Below, in pieces: positions 43,164 through 52,515 of a stretch of 64,000 bases of DNA (the first letter of the stretch is position 1; every line of letters starts with the position of its first letter). The position numbers were made by a program, and so were the translations under genes. The stretch is from Synergistaceae bacterium (GTDB taxonomy: Bacteria > Synergistota > Synergistia > Synergistales > Aminobacteriaceae): positions 1 through 64,000 of the forward strand of contig JAFSJJ010000024.1 in assembly GCA_017439345.1 (NCBI GenBank). The letters run 5' to 3'. The notes under the pieces are model-generated. The model had not been told where the DNA came from. It searched no databases and worked only from the letters and a program-made list of their open reading frames with translations.

Positions 43164-43817
43164 CTATAAAATTTTATCGCACTTTTCGTTTAACACACAC
43201 TTTTTGCATTCGGGATTTCTTGAATGGCAGATTTTCCTTCCGTGAGCAATGATATTAACATGCCCTCCCAGACATCTTGACGGAGGAACGATACTCTCAA
43301 ACATTCGCGAAATTTCTTCCGGTGATAATTTCTTATCTGCAATGCCGAATCTTTTAGCAACGCGTTCTACATGGGTATCAACGGGGAATGCAGGGAGCTT
43401 GAAATCAAACAACATGACACATGCAACGGTCTTAGCACCTACACCGGGTAAGGCACGCAGATATTTTCGCATGTAATCAGGTTCGTAATCCGCAAGTTTC
43501 TTTATAGAGTACTCGTGAAAGTCATGATTAATTATATTCAATATATCTATTATTCGCTTTGATTTCGTGTTAGCTAGTCCTGCGGGTCTGATTAAATTTT
43601 CTAGTTCACGCGCTCCGGCTTCGATAACCTGCTCCCAGTCAGGATAAACTGCTTTGAGTCTGGTGAAGGCTGAGTCCCTGTTCTTGTCGTTAGTATTCTG
43701 AGATAAGACAGTTAATATCAATCCGTCTAAAGGCTCATCGTGGCCAAGTTCCGGGGATTCAGCTTCGTTGTGGTAAATTTTTTCGAGTTCATCAAGCAGA
43801 TAGAATATTTTTTGCAA
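43164..43817 (-). CDS. nth: Endonuclease III
   Basis: DNA glycosylase/AP lyase for oxidised pyrimidines. The helix-hairpin-helix LRALPGVGAKTVACVML carries the catalytic Lys, FPVDTHVERVAKR carries the catalytic Asp, and C-x6-C-x2-C-x5-C (CHSRNPECKKCVLNEKC) binds the 4Fe-4S cluster. 217 aa is normal. It ends 28 bp before the fprA start and follows the Lon-type protease gene closely. Confidence 0.94.
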   Translation of the reverse strand: MQKIFYLLDELEKIYHNEAESPELGHDEPLDGLILTVLSQNTNDKNRDSAFTRLKAVYPDWEQVIEAGARELENLIRPAGLANTKSKRIIDILNIINHDFHEYSIKKLADYEPDYMRKYLRALPGVGAKTVACVMLFDFKLPAFPVDTHVERVAKRFGIADKKLSPEEISRMFESIVPPSRCLGGHVNIIAHGRKICHSRNPECKKCVLNEKCDKIL

Positions 43818-43819
43818 GT

Positions 43820-46291
43820 TTACTGCTCCTGAGACTCGTTATTATTTGCATTGACTTTCTTAACGCGTTTCTTTCTGGTATCGCGGCCGAATTTCTTTTC
43901 AAGTCTAATGCTGTCAGATAACATTTTGCGCAGTTTTGCTTTGACCATTCCATGAACAGTATTTTCTGAGTATGAACCGTTCTTTTTCTGGCGGCCTGCT
44001 TTGACTCCTGTTAATAATTCTATGCCTTCGTCAATAGTTTTCACTGCCCAGACTGCAAATTTATTCTCACGGACAGCGTTAATTACTTCAGAGTTCAGCA
44101 TTAAATGTCTCACGTTTGCTTCAGGTATCATAACGCCTTGAGTTCCCGTTAAGCCTGTGAGCTTGCAGTACTCGTAAAAGCCTTCGATCTTCTCATTGAC
44201 TCCGCCTATAGCCTGAACGTTCCCGAACTGGTCAACCGAACCTGTAACCGCTATATCCTGCCTGAGAGCTAACCCCGACAAAGCCGAGATAATGCAATAT
44301 AATTCAGTAGAACTTGCGCTGTCGCCTTCGATTCCTGAGTAATTCTGCTCGAACGTAATATGAGCACTTAAACTTAACGGCATATCCTGAGCATATTTAC
44401 GGCCAAGATAACTTGACAGAATCATCAAGCCTTTATTATGAATCGGCCCTGTCATTCGGACTTCACGCTCAATATTAACGACTCCCTCTTGACCCATGAA
44501 GACATTAGCAGTAATTCTTGAAGGGTGTCCAAATCTGTAATCGTTTAAATCAATGACGCTCAAGCCGTTAATCTGACCGACTTTAGAACCTGTTGTGTCA
44601 AGATTAATAATGCCATCTCCGAACGCACGAATTAATTTATCATGATAGAGTCCTGATCTGTAATTCTTATGCTCGATAGCTTTAATAACATTCTCGCGGG
44701 TTACTATATTTTTACCTGCGATATTTGCCCATGCGTCAGACTCTAATAACAATTCGCGCAGCCTTCCGACATCGACAGCTAATAAATTCTGATCTTCTGC
44801 TTCACGTGCAGACCATTCAATAATTTCTGAGAGTGCATTTGCGTCAAACGGCTTTAATTTCTCACGGGTGATTATTTCAGCTATGAATTTTGCCATACGT
44901 CTTTCACTTGCAGCATTTCGTGGCATGTCGACATCAAAACTTGCCTTAATCTTGAAAATTTTTGCGAACTCAGCGTCATAATACTGCAGCAGCTCATAAA
45001 TATACGGAGTTCCTGTCATGATGATTTTAACGCTCATTTTGATTGGTGCAGGTCTCAACGATGCAACGGGCAAAGCTCCATACTGCTCGCCAAGATTCTC
45101 TATTGAGGCTTCACCGGTTCTGAATATGCGTTTTATAGCTTCCCATGACATGAAGTTCATCAAGACTTTTTCAGCGTCAAGGACTAGAAAACCTCCGTTA
45201 GCTTTGTGAAAAGCTCCGGGCAGAATTCTTCTAAAGTCAGTATATAAATAACCTTGATGGCTCTCATATTCGACTCGTCCTGAAAGATTATAATATGTCG
45301 GATTCGTCTCCCAGATAACCGGCGCGCCCTTTGAAGGATCATTGCTGACGAACAAATTAGCCTGATAGCGTGTGAAGTCGACTTCTGCGTTATCTTCTCT
45401 GGCTGCTGTAACGAACGCCCCGAAGTTCTCGATAACGTCATCGGCGAGCTTGCTGAACCAGTTCAACAACGGCTCATTGTCATTATATTTCTCGCGCAGT
45501 TCATTCAATGAAGGTGTTATAGCAGTTCTGCAAATTTCGGCTTCGAGCTTGCTTAATGTCTCCTTGAGAGCTTTTTCCATGTCTCGAATCTCTCTCATTC
45601 CTGCAAGGGTTCTCTGCGATATTCTTTCACTAACTGCCTGAAATTTTTTCTGCTTCTTGTCATCGAGTGCTTCATATTCTTCGGGCTTCATCTCGCGGAT
45701 TATCTTTTTGCCCTCTTCGTCCTTGTCTTCAACTAACGGCAAATTAATAAACCCTTGAGGAGTCCTCTTCAACGAGAATTTATCTTTTGCGGCGCGGGCT
45801 TTTAACTTATCCATTATGGCTCCGGCTTTCTCCTGGAATGCTTTGATATGTGATGCTTTTGCGTCCTCGTATTGCGATTGCTCAAATGCTTTGCTTATGG
45901 CTGCTTTCAAGTCCTTTAAGAGTTCATCAAGATCATCTGCTAACTTTTTGCCTTGACCAGCTTTGACAAAAATAGCGAGGGGTTCACCGGGCTTGTCGAA
46001 ATTATATAAATACAGCCAGTCATCAGGAGCGGGCAAATTCTGGGCTTTGGCACGTAATCTTTCAAGAGCGTAACTAGTTCTGCCGCTTCCGGGCTGACCT
46101 ACGAGAAATATATTATATCCTGTGCCGTTCACTGCGAGACCGAATTCCATTGACTCGACTGCACGTTCTTGGCCGGGTAGTCCTTCAGGCTTTCGGGAGC
46201 GGGTTAATTTTATGTCGTCAGTGCTATTTATATTCCAGCTGTCTGAAGGCTTTATTTTGCGTAACTTTTCTGGTTCAAGTTTATTATTCAC
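43820..46291 (-). CDS. Lon-family ATP-dependent protease (LonB/YcbZ-like)
   Basis: 823 aa. Walker A GQPGSGRT at 65-72, a central region with a long coiled insertion (about 90-280), Walker B/sensor segments (GGFLVLDAEKVL, MSVKIIMTGTPYIY), and a C-terminal Lon protease domain with catalytic Ser658 (EGDSASSTEL) and Lys701 (VNEKIEGF). It lacks the Lon N-terminal substrate domain and matches the AAA_32-Lon_C architecture. It is a soluble or peripheral quality-control protease. The C-terminal tail is Lys/Arg-rich. The gene lies 2 bp upstream of nth. Confidence 0.9.
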   Translation of the reverse strand: MNNKLEPEKLRKIKPSDSWNINSTDDIKLTRSRKPEGLPGQERAVESMEFGLAVNGTGYNIFLVGQPGSGRTSYALERLRAKAQNLPAPDDWLYLYNFDKPGEPLAIFVKAGQGKKLADDLDELLKDLKAAISKAFEQSQYEDAKASHIKAFQEKAGAIMDKLKARAAKDKFSLKRTPQGFINLPLVEDKDEEGKKIIREMKPEEYEALDDKKQKKFQAVSERISQRTLAGMREIRDMEKALKETLSKLEAEICRTAITPSLNELREKYNDNEPLLNWFSKLADDVIENFGAFVTAAREDNAEVDFTRYQANLFVSNDPSKGAPVIWETNPTYYNLSGRVEYESHQGYLYTDFRRILPGAFHKANGGFLVLDAEKVLMNFMSWEAIKRIFRTGEASIENLGEQYGALPVASLRPAPIKMSVKIIMTGTPYIYELLQYYDAEFAKIFKIKASFDVDMPRNAASERRMAKFIAEIITREKLKPFDANALSEIIEWSAREAEDQNLLAVDVGRLRELLLESDAWANIAGKNIVTRENVIKAIEHKNYRSGLYHDKLIRAFGDGIINLDTTGSKVGQINGLSVIDLNDYRFGHPSRITANVFMGQEGVVNIEREVRMTGPIHNKGLMILSSYLGRKYAQDMPLSLSAHITFEQNYSGIEGDSASSTELYCIISALSGLALRQDIAVTGSVDQFGNVQAIGGVNEKIEGFYEYCKLTGLTGTQGVMIPEANVRHLMLNSEVINAVRENKFAVWAVKTIDEGIELLTGVKAGRQKKNGSYSENTVHGMVKAKLRKMLSDSIRLEKKFGRDTRKKRVKKVNANNNESQEQ

Positions 46292-46321
46292 TATAAGATT
46301 TTATCTCCTTGTAATAAATCA

Positions 46322-47488
46322 TTAATCATCTCTAAAGAAATCATTTATATCCGTCAGTTTCAATTTCGGCTTACGATCAAGAGACGGGAATACTTTTATT
46401 AATCTGCGCTGTATCCTGTCTATAATCAAGCTGGGGTGCTTAACGAGTCCCATGATCCTGCTTGACAGGGTTCTAGGCTCGGGAAGTCCCCTCCAAAAGC
46501 ATACTTCGTATATGCCTGGCCAAAAGCCTTTTGGGTGTCTCTTTGCCTTCTCAAGGGGCTGGGTAAATATATTCGTCATGAACTCTTCATAGCTCCTGCG
46601 TTCCAGTTCTGCTGCCCTTCTCTGCTCCTCTGTCTGCCAGGGCTGACTTACCATGTATGACCATAAGTCGTCGTCCTCGTCGATTTCACGAATGCGCTTT
46701 ATAATCTCGTCAAAACTTGAGTAATCATGACAATTAATAAACGCTTCAGGATTATATTCTTGAGCTACTACAGGATTACCCCAGTAAATCGGCACAGTAT
46801 GAGCTGAGAAACTCGTTAATAATTTTTCAGATGTATAGCCGTAATATCTTGCATTCTCGCAGGCAATCGAAAATTTATAATGACTCTTTAATTCTGCGCT
46901 GAAATTCATTGCATCGGGACTAAGCCTTAATCCCCCCCCCCCGTTTCGCGTGATTAACGTATTGACATTATTCAAGTGAGGGCCAAGAGATTCTACGCGC
47001 TTATATTCACTAACTGCATGAAATAACTTATCTCTATAAGGGTGTGCTTTGCCGTTCGAGTACAGAAAATTGCAGAAACGCTTCTTACTGGTAATTAAAG
47101 ATTTTGCAGCATTGAATGTTAAGTCATTTATCCCGTCCGGAGTCCCGTAACTCGGAACAAAATAATATAGTCTGCGTGCAAATCTGTCCATAAAAGCAAA
47201 ATCATAATTGGGAGTAATTGCGTAATCAAATATATTAAAATCAGGCAAAATAGCTTCTCCGGTCAAAAAAATTCTGATACTGTCAGGGTTATTACTCACA
47301 AGCTCAAGAAACTTTTGTGCATACCAGGCTTCTGCATAAATTTTATCGCTCGCTATTATGTAATCAGGCTTCACATCGTCCCAGACAAAATTTTTTGCAA
47401 ATTCTAAATCACTAACTCTCAGCCACTTTATAGCCTTCTCAAGATTATTTATTCCGGGATACAGGGCATAAATCTTTTTAACGGACAT
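46322..47488 (-). CDS. GT10-like alpha-fucosyltransferase with internal homopolymer
   Basis: 388 aa. The C-terminal donor site is typical of GT10 fucosyltransferases: FSIACENARYYGYTSEKLLTSFSAHTVPIYWGNP, then YNPEAFINCHDY. An N-terminal acceptor region and a basic amphipathic tail (RRLIKVFPSLDRKPKLK) are also present. Eleven G in a row (46932-46942) encode the Gly run of ITRNGGGGLRLS, so slippage would switch it off; in this sequence it is in frame. GDP-fucose could come from fcl at 1926. The product is probably a fucosylated surface glycan, perhaps phase-variable as in Helicobacter. Confidence 0.85.
   Translation of the reverse strand: MSVKKIYALYPGINNLEKAIKWLRVSDLEFAKNFVWDDVKPDYIIASDKIYAEAWYAQKFLELVSNNPDSIRIFLTGEAILPDFNIFDYAITPNYDFAFMDRFARRLYYFVPSYGTPDGINDLTFNAAKSLITSKKRFCNFLYSNGKAHPYRDKLFHAVSEYKRVESLGPHLNNVNTLITRNGGGGLRLSPDAMNFSAELKSHYKFSIACENARYYGYTSEKLLTSFSAHTVPIYWGNPVVAQEYNPEAFINCHDYSSFDEIIKRIREIDEDDDLWSYMVSQPWQTEEQRRAAELERRSYEEFMTNIFTQPLEKAKRHPKGFWPGIYEVCFWRGLPEPRTLSSRIMGLVKHPSLIIDRIQRRLIKVFPSLDRKPKLKLTDINDFFRDD
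46932..46942. repeat. Homopolymer of 11 C inside the GT10-like gene
   Basis: Eleven C on the plus strand (G in the coding sense) within codons for NGGGGL; the longest in-gene tract of the window. Confidence 0.92.
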
Positions 47489-47516
47489 GAATTAACTTAA
47501 CCTCCTAAATTAATTA

Positions 47517-48398
47517 TTACTCACTCAAGCACTTATGCGCCGCCAACGCCTCGATTATCGCCCTGTCGTCATTCTCTAATAATATCCTGCTCATCTTCTC
47601 GTACTCGTCCCAGCCCCCCAGAGCATCAAGGACATCAAGCATGTAATCACGCTCCCGGCCGTCAAAGCGGTTCGATAACAAGCCGAATAAAATCACGCCT
47701 CGGGTAAAGAAATCACGGAAATCATCAGAAATTGAGAGAATATCATAATATATCACTGCGAAATTGAATGCATAATACACTTCAGGCGACTCGTTATCGC
47801 CGGGTTCAGGGTTGTAACCGAGCATATAGAACGGAATCTCAGGAGATAATATCAGCGCGTCCCAGAACATTCGAGAGCAAATCTTTCTGTCATGAGAAAT
47901 CATAAATGCTGCAATCAATCTCGAATATGCCCACACCGGAGTGTGTTCTGAATCATCCTGCATTGTCTCTGTTAATATCCTCTGCCACTCGTGACGCTCG
48001 ATTAACAGCCTGTAATATAATCTCTTAGTGCCTCCGTCCTCTTCAAGCTCATTGTAAATTTTTTCAGGAGCTTCAAGAATCTTCATGCACGCATTCAACG
48101 CCTCGTCATACTTTCCAATTGAGTATAACGTGTACTCAAGACGCTTATATATTAACAGTTCTAACATTTGGGCTTCGTCAGGGTCAGAGATATTCTTGAC
48201 GCTCTTCAATGCATGTTCAAGAATCTTAACGCGCTTTGACTCCTGATTCGTATTATCAGCCTTCAGGATTAACGCTTCTGTTTGATCCGGGTTAAGCTCT
48301 AATATCTGCTCGACTATGGCAAGAGTACGGGCTTCACTCTCGGAATTCATTGCCATTATTAACAGCTGTTCTATTCGTGATTGATTATTATTTTTCAT
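47517..48398 (-). CDS. TPR-like repeat protein of unknown function
   Basis: 293 aa, all-helical. Repeats of TPR type are seen in the first half (ARTLAIVEQILELNPDQTEALILKA; RLEYTLYSIGKYDEALNACMKILEAPE). The C-terminal half is rich in aromatic and acidic residues (SPEVYYAFNFAVIYYDILS). No signal peptide. It sits between the lipoprotein gene and the fucosyltransferase, 7 bp after the former, and may serve glycan or envelope assembly. Confidence 0.55.
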   Translation of the reverse strand: MKNNNQSRIEQLLIMAMNSESEARTLAIVEQILELNPDQTEALILKADNTNQESKRVKILEHALKSVKNISDPDEAQMLELLIYKRLEYTLYSIGKYDEALNACMKILEAPEKIYNELEEDGGTKRLYYRLLIERHEWQRILTETMQDDSEHTPVWAYSRLIAAFMISHDRKICSRMFWDALILSPEIPFYMLGYNPEPGDNESPEVYYAFNFAVIYYDILSISDDFRDFFTRGVILFGLLSNRFDGRERDYMLDVLDALGGWDEYEKMSRILLENDDRAIIEALAAHKCLSE

Positions 48399-48404
48399 GC
48401 TGAC

Positions 48405-49175
48405 TTAATCCACATCCCATTGACCGCGGCTTTTATTATTGCCGTTATTATTATCAGGAGTATTATTGCTCCCTCCGCCTGAGTTATCACTCAATGAAGT
48501 TACATTACTGCCTCCGTCTCCTCCGTCAGACTGGTAATTGCGCAGCTTTCGTAATATCACCCGTCCTGCCCAGATGTAACCCCATTGACGAGCCAAATTC
48601 GCAGCCTCTAAAGGTTCGTCATAGAAGATAACACGATTCTTGCGTAACTCATCGATTATTAAGCCCTTCCATCTTAACAGCATCTGCCACACATATTCAC
48701 CTGAGTTAGGCTCTAATCGTATCCAGCGGTCGCCAAGCCAGACTCTGAGCACAGGACTTGAAGTATGCCACGCTATTATAGTATTCATGCCGTCATCGTA
48801 AAGCCATCCCATTCTGTTAATTCTTGCTTCACGAATCTTCATGTATTCAGGAGTATGCAGGAATGCTTCATATAACGGAACTGCTGCAACACGCAATAAA
48901 CCGGGCACACTTGAAGGAATCACAGAACCTACAAGAATATTAGTAGGTCTTATAGCTCCATCATAATTTAACTGGCCGTAGACCCAGCGATTCTCTGCAA
49001 CCTGAGCCACTGGGAAGCCGTCAAATGTTGCGTACCATCCTGCGGGAAGATTCACAGGCCTGAATATCTCGAAATTCATTGCATAAGCTCTCTGGTAAGC
49101 CTGCATAACGGGACTTGAACACGCCTGAGAACATGCACATAAAATTATTATTAACGCTGCTATATATTTTCTCAT
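48405..49175 (-). CDS. Secreted protein or lipoprotein of unknown function
   Basis: 256 aa. Signal MRKYIAALIIILCAC, with a lipobox-like LCAC, so lipidation at Cys15 is possible. The body has Trp-rich strands (GWYATFDGFPVAQVAENRWVYG; VLRVWLGDRWIRLEPNSG). The C-terminal 45 residues are Gly/Asn/Ser low complexity (GGDGGSN, NNTPDNNNGNN). No family recognised. It shares an operon with the TPR protein. Confidence 0.6.
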   Translation of the reverse strand: MRKYIAALIIILCACSQACSSPVMQAYQRAYAMNFEIFRPVNLPAGWYATFDGFPVAQVAENRWVYGQLNYDGAIRPTNILVGSVIPSSVPGLLRVAAVPLYEAFLHTPEYMKIREARINRMGWLYDDGMNTIIAWHTSSPVLRVWLGDRWIRLEPNSGEYVWQMLLRWKGLIIDELRKNRVIFYDEPLEAANLARQWGYIWAGRVILRKLRNYQSDGGDGGSNVTSLSDNSGGGSNNTPDNNNGNNKSRGQWDVD

Positions 49176-49224
49176 GTAATAAATTCTCTCTGCTCCGTAT
49201 AATTTTCATGTATTATAGCGCAAA

Positions 49225-49860
49225 TTATTTATTTTCAAGCTCCTTTGCCTTGTCGAGTAAATGCTTTAACCTTCTTGCCGTCGGTGGATGTGAATTAAAT
49301 CCGTTGGGACTCGTGATGATTTTATTATCCGCAAATGCCTTCATTGCTCTATATAATCCGTATGGTGAATAACCTGCCTTGACTGATAACGCTACACCGT
49401 AATCATCAGCTTCAACTTCCTGACCTCGAGAGAAGCCGCTCTCTGCTAAGTTCGCTCCGACTTGGCCTGCTAAACGTGCTGCCGTGCCTGCATTGCCTTT
49501 GACCATTCCCAGCAAGCCGCCTAACACTGCCCAGCCTACACCCCTGCCGACCCGCCTGTTATAGTGTCCCAGTCTTACGTGTCCTATTTCGTGGCCTAAG
49601 ACTCCTGCAATCTGTTCTTCAGTGTCAAGAATGCGCATTAAGCCTCGTGTTACATGGACGCTGTAATTATTCTGAGATTTATATTTGACCCATGCATTCG
49701 GTGATTTCTCGTTCTCAAAATTTATCTTAACCGTAGGGAAATTGTCGGCCTCTGAAATTCTCTTCCATGCTGAGATTACAGTTCGTTCGCTTATTTTAGC
49801 ATGTGAACAAGAACTTAATATCAACGCAAAGATTACACTCAATAAAAATTTTCTTGTCAT
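49225..49860 (-). CDS. M48-family zinc metallopeptidase, lipoprotein
   Basis: 211 aa. A signal with lipobox LSSC (Cys18) is followed by the M48 catalytic core: GVLGHEIGHVRLGHY (zinc His90, His94, Glu91) and QEVEADDYG (Glu149, third ligand). Small lipoproteins of this BepA/LoiP-like group degrade misfolded outer-membrane or periplasmic proteins. ATG 49860 (MTRKFLL) follows GGAGG; the frame extends upstream to 49914 without support. Confidence 0.88.
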   Translation of the reverse strand: MTRKFLLSVIFALILSSCSHAKISERTVISAWKRISEADNFPTVKINFENEKSPNAWVKYKSQNNYSVHVTRGLMRILDTEEQIAGVLGHEIGHVRLGHYNRRVGRGVGWAVLGGLLGMVKGNAGTAARLAGQVGANLAESGFSRGQEVEADDYGVALSVKAGYSPYGLYRAMKAFADNKIITSPNGFNSHPPTARRLKHLLDKAKELENK

Positions 49861-49951
49861 GAATAATTCACCTCCATAAAAAATTTTACCGCCGTCATGA
49901 TTCTGCCTCAACAAAACTCACGACGACGGCAACAAGTCAATTAATTATATT

Positions 49952-52237
49952 TTACAGGGGAGTTACTCCCAAAACGATACAAGCAACGATTGATAAAATA
50001 CTGATTCCCCAGATCCACGGCAGTGAGTACTTGATGTGTTCGCCTACATCGATCTCAAGAAGTCCGAGTCCTAAATATGCGGCAGGGCTCAACGGTGAAA
50101 TCATGACTCCTACGTTCTCAGCTACGAGCAATACGCACGCTACATCCTGAGGATTGACTCCGAACTGTGAAGCTATACCGACAACTACAGGCAGTAACCC
50201 GAAATAGAAGCTGTCTGTACCCAAGCACATAATCAACGGAACTGCGAAACATGCGACTATAAAATGAGTATATCTCCCTAAGTCAGGCGGAATTACAGTA
50301 ACGACTGCGGAGGCCATTGCGTTTAACATTCCTGTTCCTGATAAGACTCCGGTGAAGATACCTGCTGCAAAGAGTGTTACGACCATTGACATTGCTGCAA
50401 CACCGTAATTCTTGAGCTTTGCATTCTGTTCTTTGAGAGTCTTAATATTAAGAGGCAGTGAAATCGCAAGGGCTATCATGAAGACATATGCAGGATTGAA
50501 GCTGCCGAACATTAACGCGGCGACAACTGCGACAACGAGAACGAAATTATAAATCTGGAGCCACTGAGGCAGAGTCGATTTCTTCTCTTCAGCTTGAGCA
50601 ACTTCTCCTTCATCTGCTGTAAGTCCAAGTTTCTTAATGCGTCTCTTCTGAATTCCGCTGAGCAGGAATGCTACTACGAACGTGATTACAAGCATTGCAC
50701 CCTGAACAGGTAATAATCTATGCCATAAAATATTCGGGTCTGTCTCTAATACAGTCGCGGCTCTGATTGTAGGGCCTCCCCACGGGCAGACGTTCATGAC
50801 TCCGATAGCAACGCAGATTAAGAGCATTAGTGAACGATTATCCATTTTTAATTTCTTGAACATAGGAAGCATTGCAGTAATCGTTATTATGAAAGTCGTA
50901 GCTCCTGAACCGTCAAGGTGTCCGATGATGCCTACAGCTGCCGTTGCTAACATTACAAGTGTTACGTTAGTGCCTGCCTTCTTGATTAAGAAGTTGACTA
51001 TAGGGTCAAATACTCCCTGCTCGCTCATCAACGAGAAGAACGAAATCGAGAACACGAAAAGCGATACAGTCGAGACCATCTTAGAAATTCCTGACGCTGC
51101 GAATTTATTAACGGCTAACGGGTCAAAGCCTGCGATGAGAGCTGCAATAGTCGGAAGCAATATAAATGCAATAGGAGGAATAACTATTTTGCGGATTAAG
51201 CATATAATCAGGATTAAGACCATTACGAAGCCTATTATTGCAAGTTTGGGACTTGGAGCTGCTGCCGGTTTCTTTGTTTTAGAATCTTTTGCAGGCTTCA
51301 ACATGTTCGTAAAAGTCTTGTATTCGTCATTAAGAATCTTGCTGTACTCTGCACCCTTTGCAAAGCCCGGTCTCTCATCATATCCTCCCTGCTGCAAGAA
51401 ATCTTTCCAGCCCTGCGAGTCTGCAACTTTCCCGATTAATGCTTCAAGTGCATCAATGGCTTCCTGGGGAGTTCCCTTTTTAGCAAAAATTCCACGTTCA
51501 GATCCTAAAAACGCGTTGATGCCTAAATCTTTTGCACACTCTATATGAGGATAACGATTCATGCGTTTTTCAGCAAGGATTAATAACGGGATAATCTCTC
51601 CGGCTTCGATTTGAGGTGTTATTTCCTGAGTTCCTGTTACCATCAAGTCAATCTGACCTTCGATTAATGCCTTTGTCATGCCTCCTCCTGTCGGATAAGA
51701 GACTTCAAGTATATTAAGCCCTTCTGTAGCTTGCTGGAACGATAAGCCGTCAACTCCGATTCTTGTGAGCATTCCGATACTTATACTAAATGGATGAGCT
51801 TTCACATAATCGCGTAATTCAGTGAATGTGTTATAGCCCCGCTCCTCCATAGCTTTTCGTGAAGTAGCTATAACGTCAATTGCATGAACGAGTCTAGCGA
51901 CAGGAACAAATTCATCAAGCATTTTGAATTTCATCTCGCCCAAGATGTCCTGAATTAATAAACTCTGAGTGCCGAGCATAAATGTATAACCGTCGGCAGG
52001 CTGTTCGCGGGTATAAGCTGCGCCGTTACTGCCATTGCCTCCAGTTACGTTTATGATATTGACTCCGAGCCCTTCTTCTTTGAGACCTGCTGCAAGTGCC
52101 CTGAGTGTCAGGTCTGCTCCGCCGCCTTCTCCCCACGGACACACGATAGTGATCGGCTTTGTGAAGGTGAAGTCAGCTGCTAAAACGGGACTCACGCAAA
52201 GGACTGCGATTAACAATGCGTAAAGAAACTTTTTCAC
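49952..52237 (-). CDS. TctC-type binding protein fused to a CitMHS-type transporter
   Basis: 761 aa from GTG 52237 (AGGAGG 9 nt upstream; the frame opens at 52297). Residues 1-20 are a signal peptide ending VLA. Residues 21-312 are a Bug/TctC periplasmic binding domain (CPWGEGGGADLTLRALA, ARLVHAIDVIATS, GVDGLSFQQA). A Lys/Pro/Ala linker (314-331) leads to a polytopic CitMHS-like domain of about 12 helices (332-761: GHLDGSGATTFIITITAMLP, GVMNVCPWGGPTIRAATVL, GTDSFYFGLLP, AENVGVMISPLSPA). CitMHS carriers import metal-citrate with H+ and normally lack a binding protein; TctC normally works with TctAB. Likely substrate: a tricarboxylate, but unproven. Confidence 0.88.
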   Translation of the reverse strand: MKKFLYALLIAVLCVSPVLAADFTFTKPITIVCPWGEGGGADLTLRALAAGLKEEGLGVNIINVTGGNGSNGAAYTREQPADGYTFMLGTQSLLIQDILGEMKFKMLDEFVPVARLVHAIDVIATSRKAMEERGYNTFTELRDYVKAHPFSISIGMLTRIGVDGLSFQQATEGLNILEVSYPTGGGMTKALIEGQIDLMVTGTQEITPQIEAGEIIPLLILAEKRMNRYPHIECAKDLGINAFLGSERGIFAKKGTPQEAIDALEALIGKVADSQGWKDFLQQGGYDERPGFAKGAEYSKILNDEYKTFTNMLKPAKDSKTKKPAAAPSPKLAIIGFVMVLILIICLIRKIVIPPIAFILLPTIAALIAGFDPLAVNKFAASGISKMVSTVSLFVFSISFFSLMSEQGVFDPIVNFLIKKAGTNVTLVMLATAAVGIIGHLDGSGATTFIITITAMLPMFKKLKMDNRSLMLLICVAIGVMNVCPWGGPTIRAATVLETDPNILWHRLLPVQGAMLVITFVVAFLLSGIQKRRIKKLGLTADEGEVAQAEEKKSTLPQWLQIYNFVLVVAVVAALMFGSFNPAYVFMIALAISLPLNIKTLKEQNAKLKNYGVAAMSMVVTLFAAGIFTGVLSGTGMLNAMASAVVTVIPPDLGRYTHFIVACFAVPLIMCLGTDSFYFGLLPVVVGIASQFGVNPQDVACVLLVAENVGVMISPLSPAAYLGLGLLEIDVGEHIKYSLPWIWGISILSIVACIVLGVTPL

Positions 52238-52297
52238 GTGCAATAACCTCCTGTGATTATAAAAAATTTTATGGATGAGAATATTATAGCGAATCAA

Positions 52298-52515
52298 TGC
52301 ATGTTATACTATTAAAAACTTTTCGAGCTTCACAAAACTTCTTTCACGAGTTAATAATCAAGTTACTAATACAATTACTAATACGAATATCACTCTTAAA
52401 GCAATATCACAGCTTGATTAAATGCTTTACTCTTTCACGATAACTTTTCAGAATGCACGGCGTGTTATACTATTCAGCAAATTTTTGCGGTTTAACAAAA
52501 GGAGTGAATCACTTC
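52298..52515 (+). promoter_or_regulatory. Leader of asd with repeated TGTTATACTATT and the paired TTACTAATAC element
   Basis: TGTTATACTATT occurs at 52302-52313 and 52463-52474; both read as extended -10 boxes (TG-N-TATACT). Between them lies the paired TTACTAATAC repeat (52359-52384) shared with 22231-22256. The ribosome site is AAAGGAG at about 52498-52504. No -35 of quality was seen. This suggests two promoters with an intervening regulatory site. Confidence 0.4.
52359..52384. repeat. Intergenic repeat, copy B (paired TTACTAATAC)
   Basis: Identical over 26 bases to 22231-22256; both hold two TTACTAATAC copies at a 12-bp period. The similarity extends weakly a further 15-20 bases downstream. 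Confidence 0.6.

Noticed and set aside
50796-51548. A 250-aa open frame antisense to the TctC-CitMHS gene
   Set aside because: It mirrors the membrane-protein codons, has no ribosome site and no family similarity; a shadow frame.
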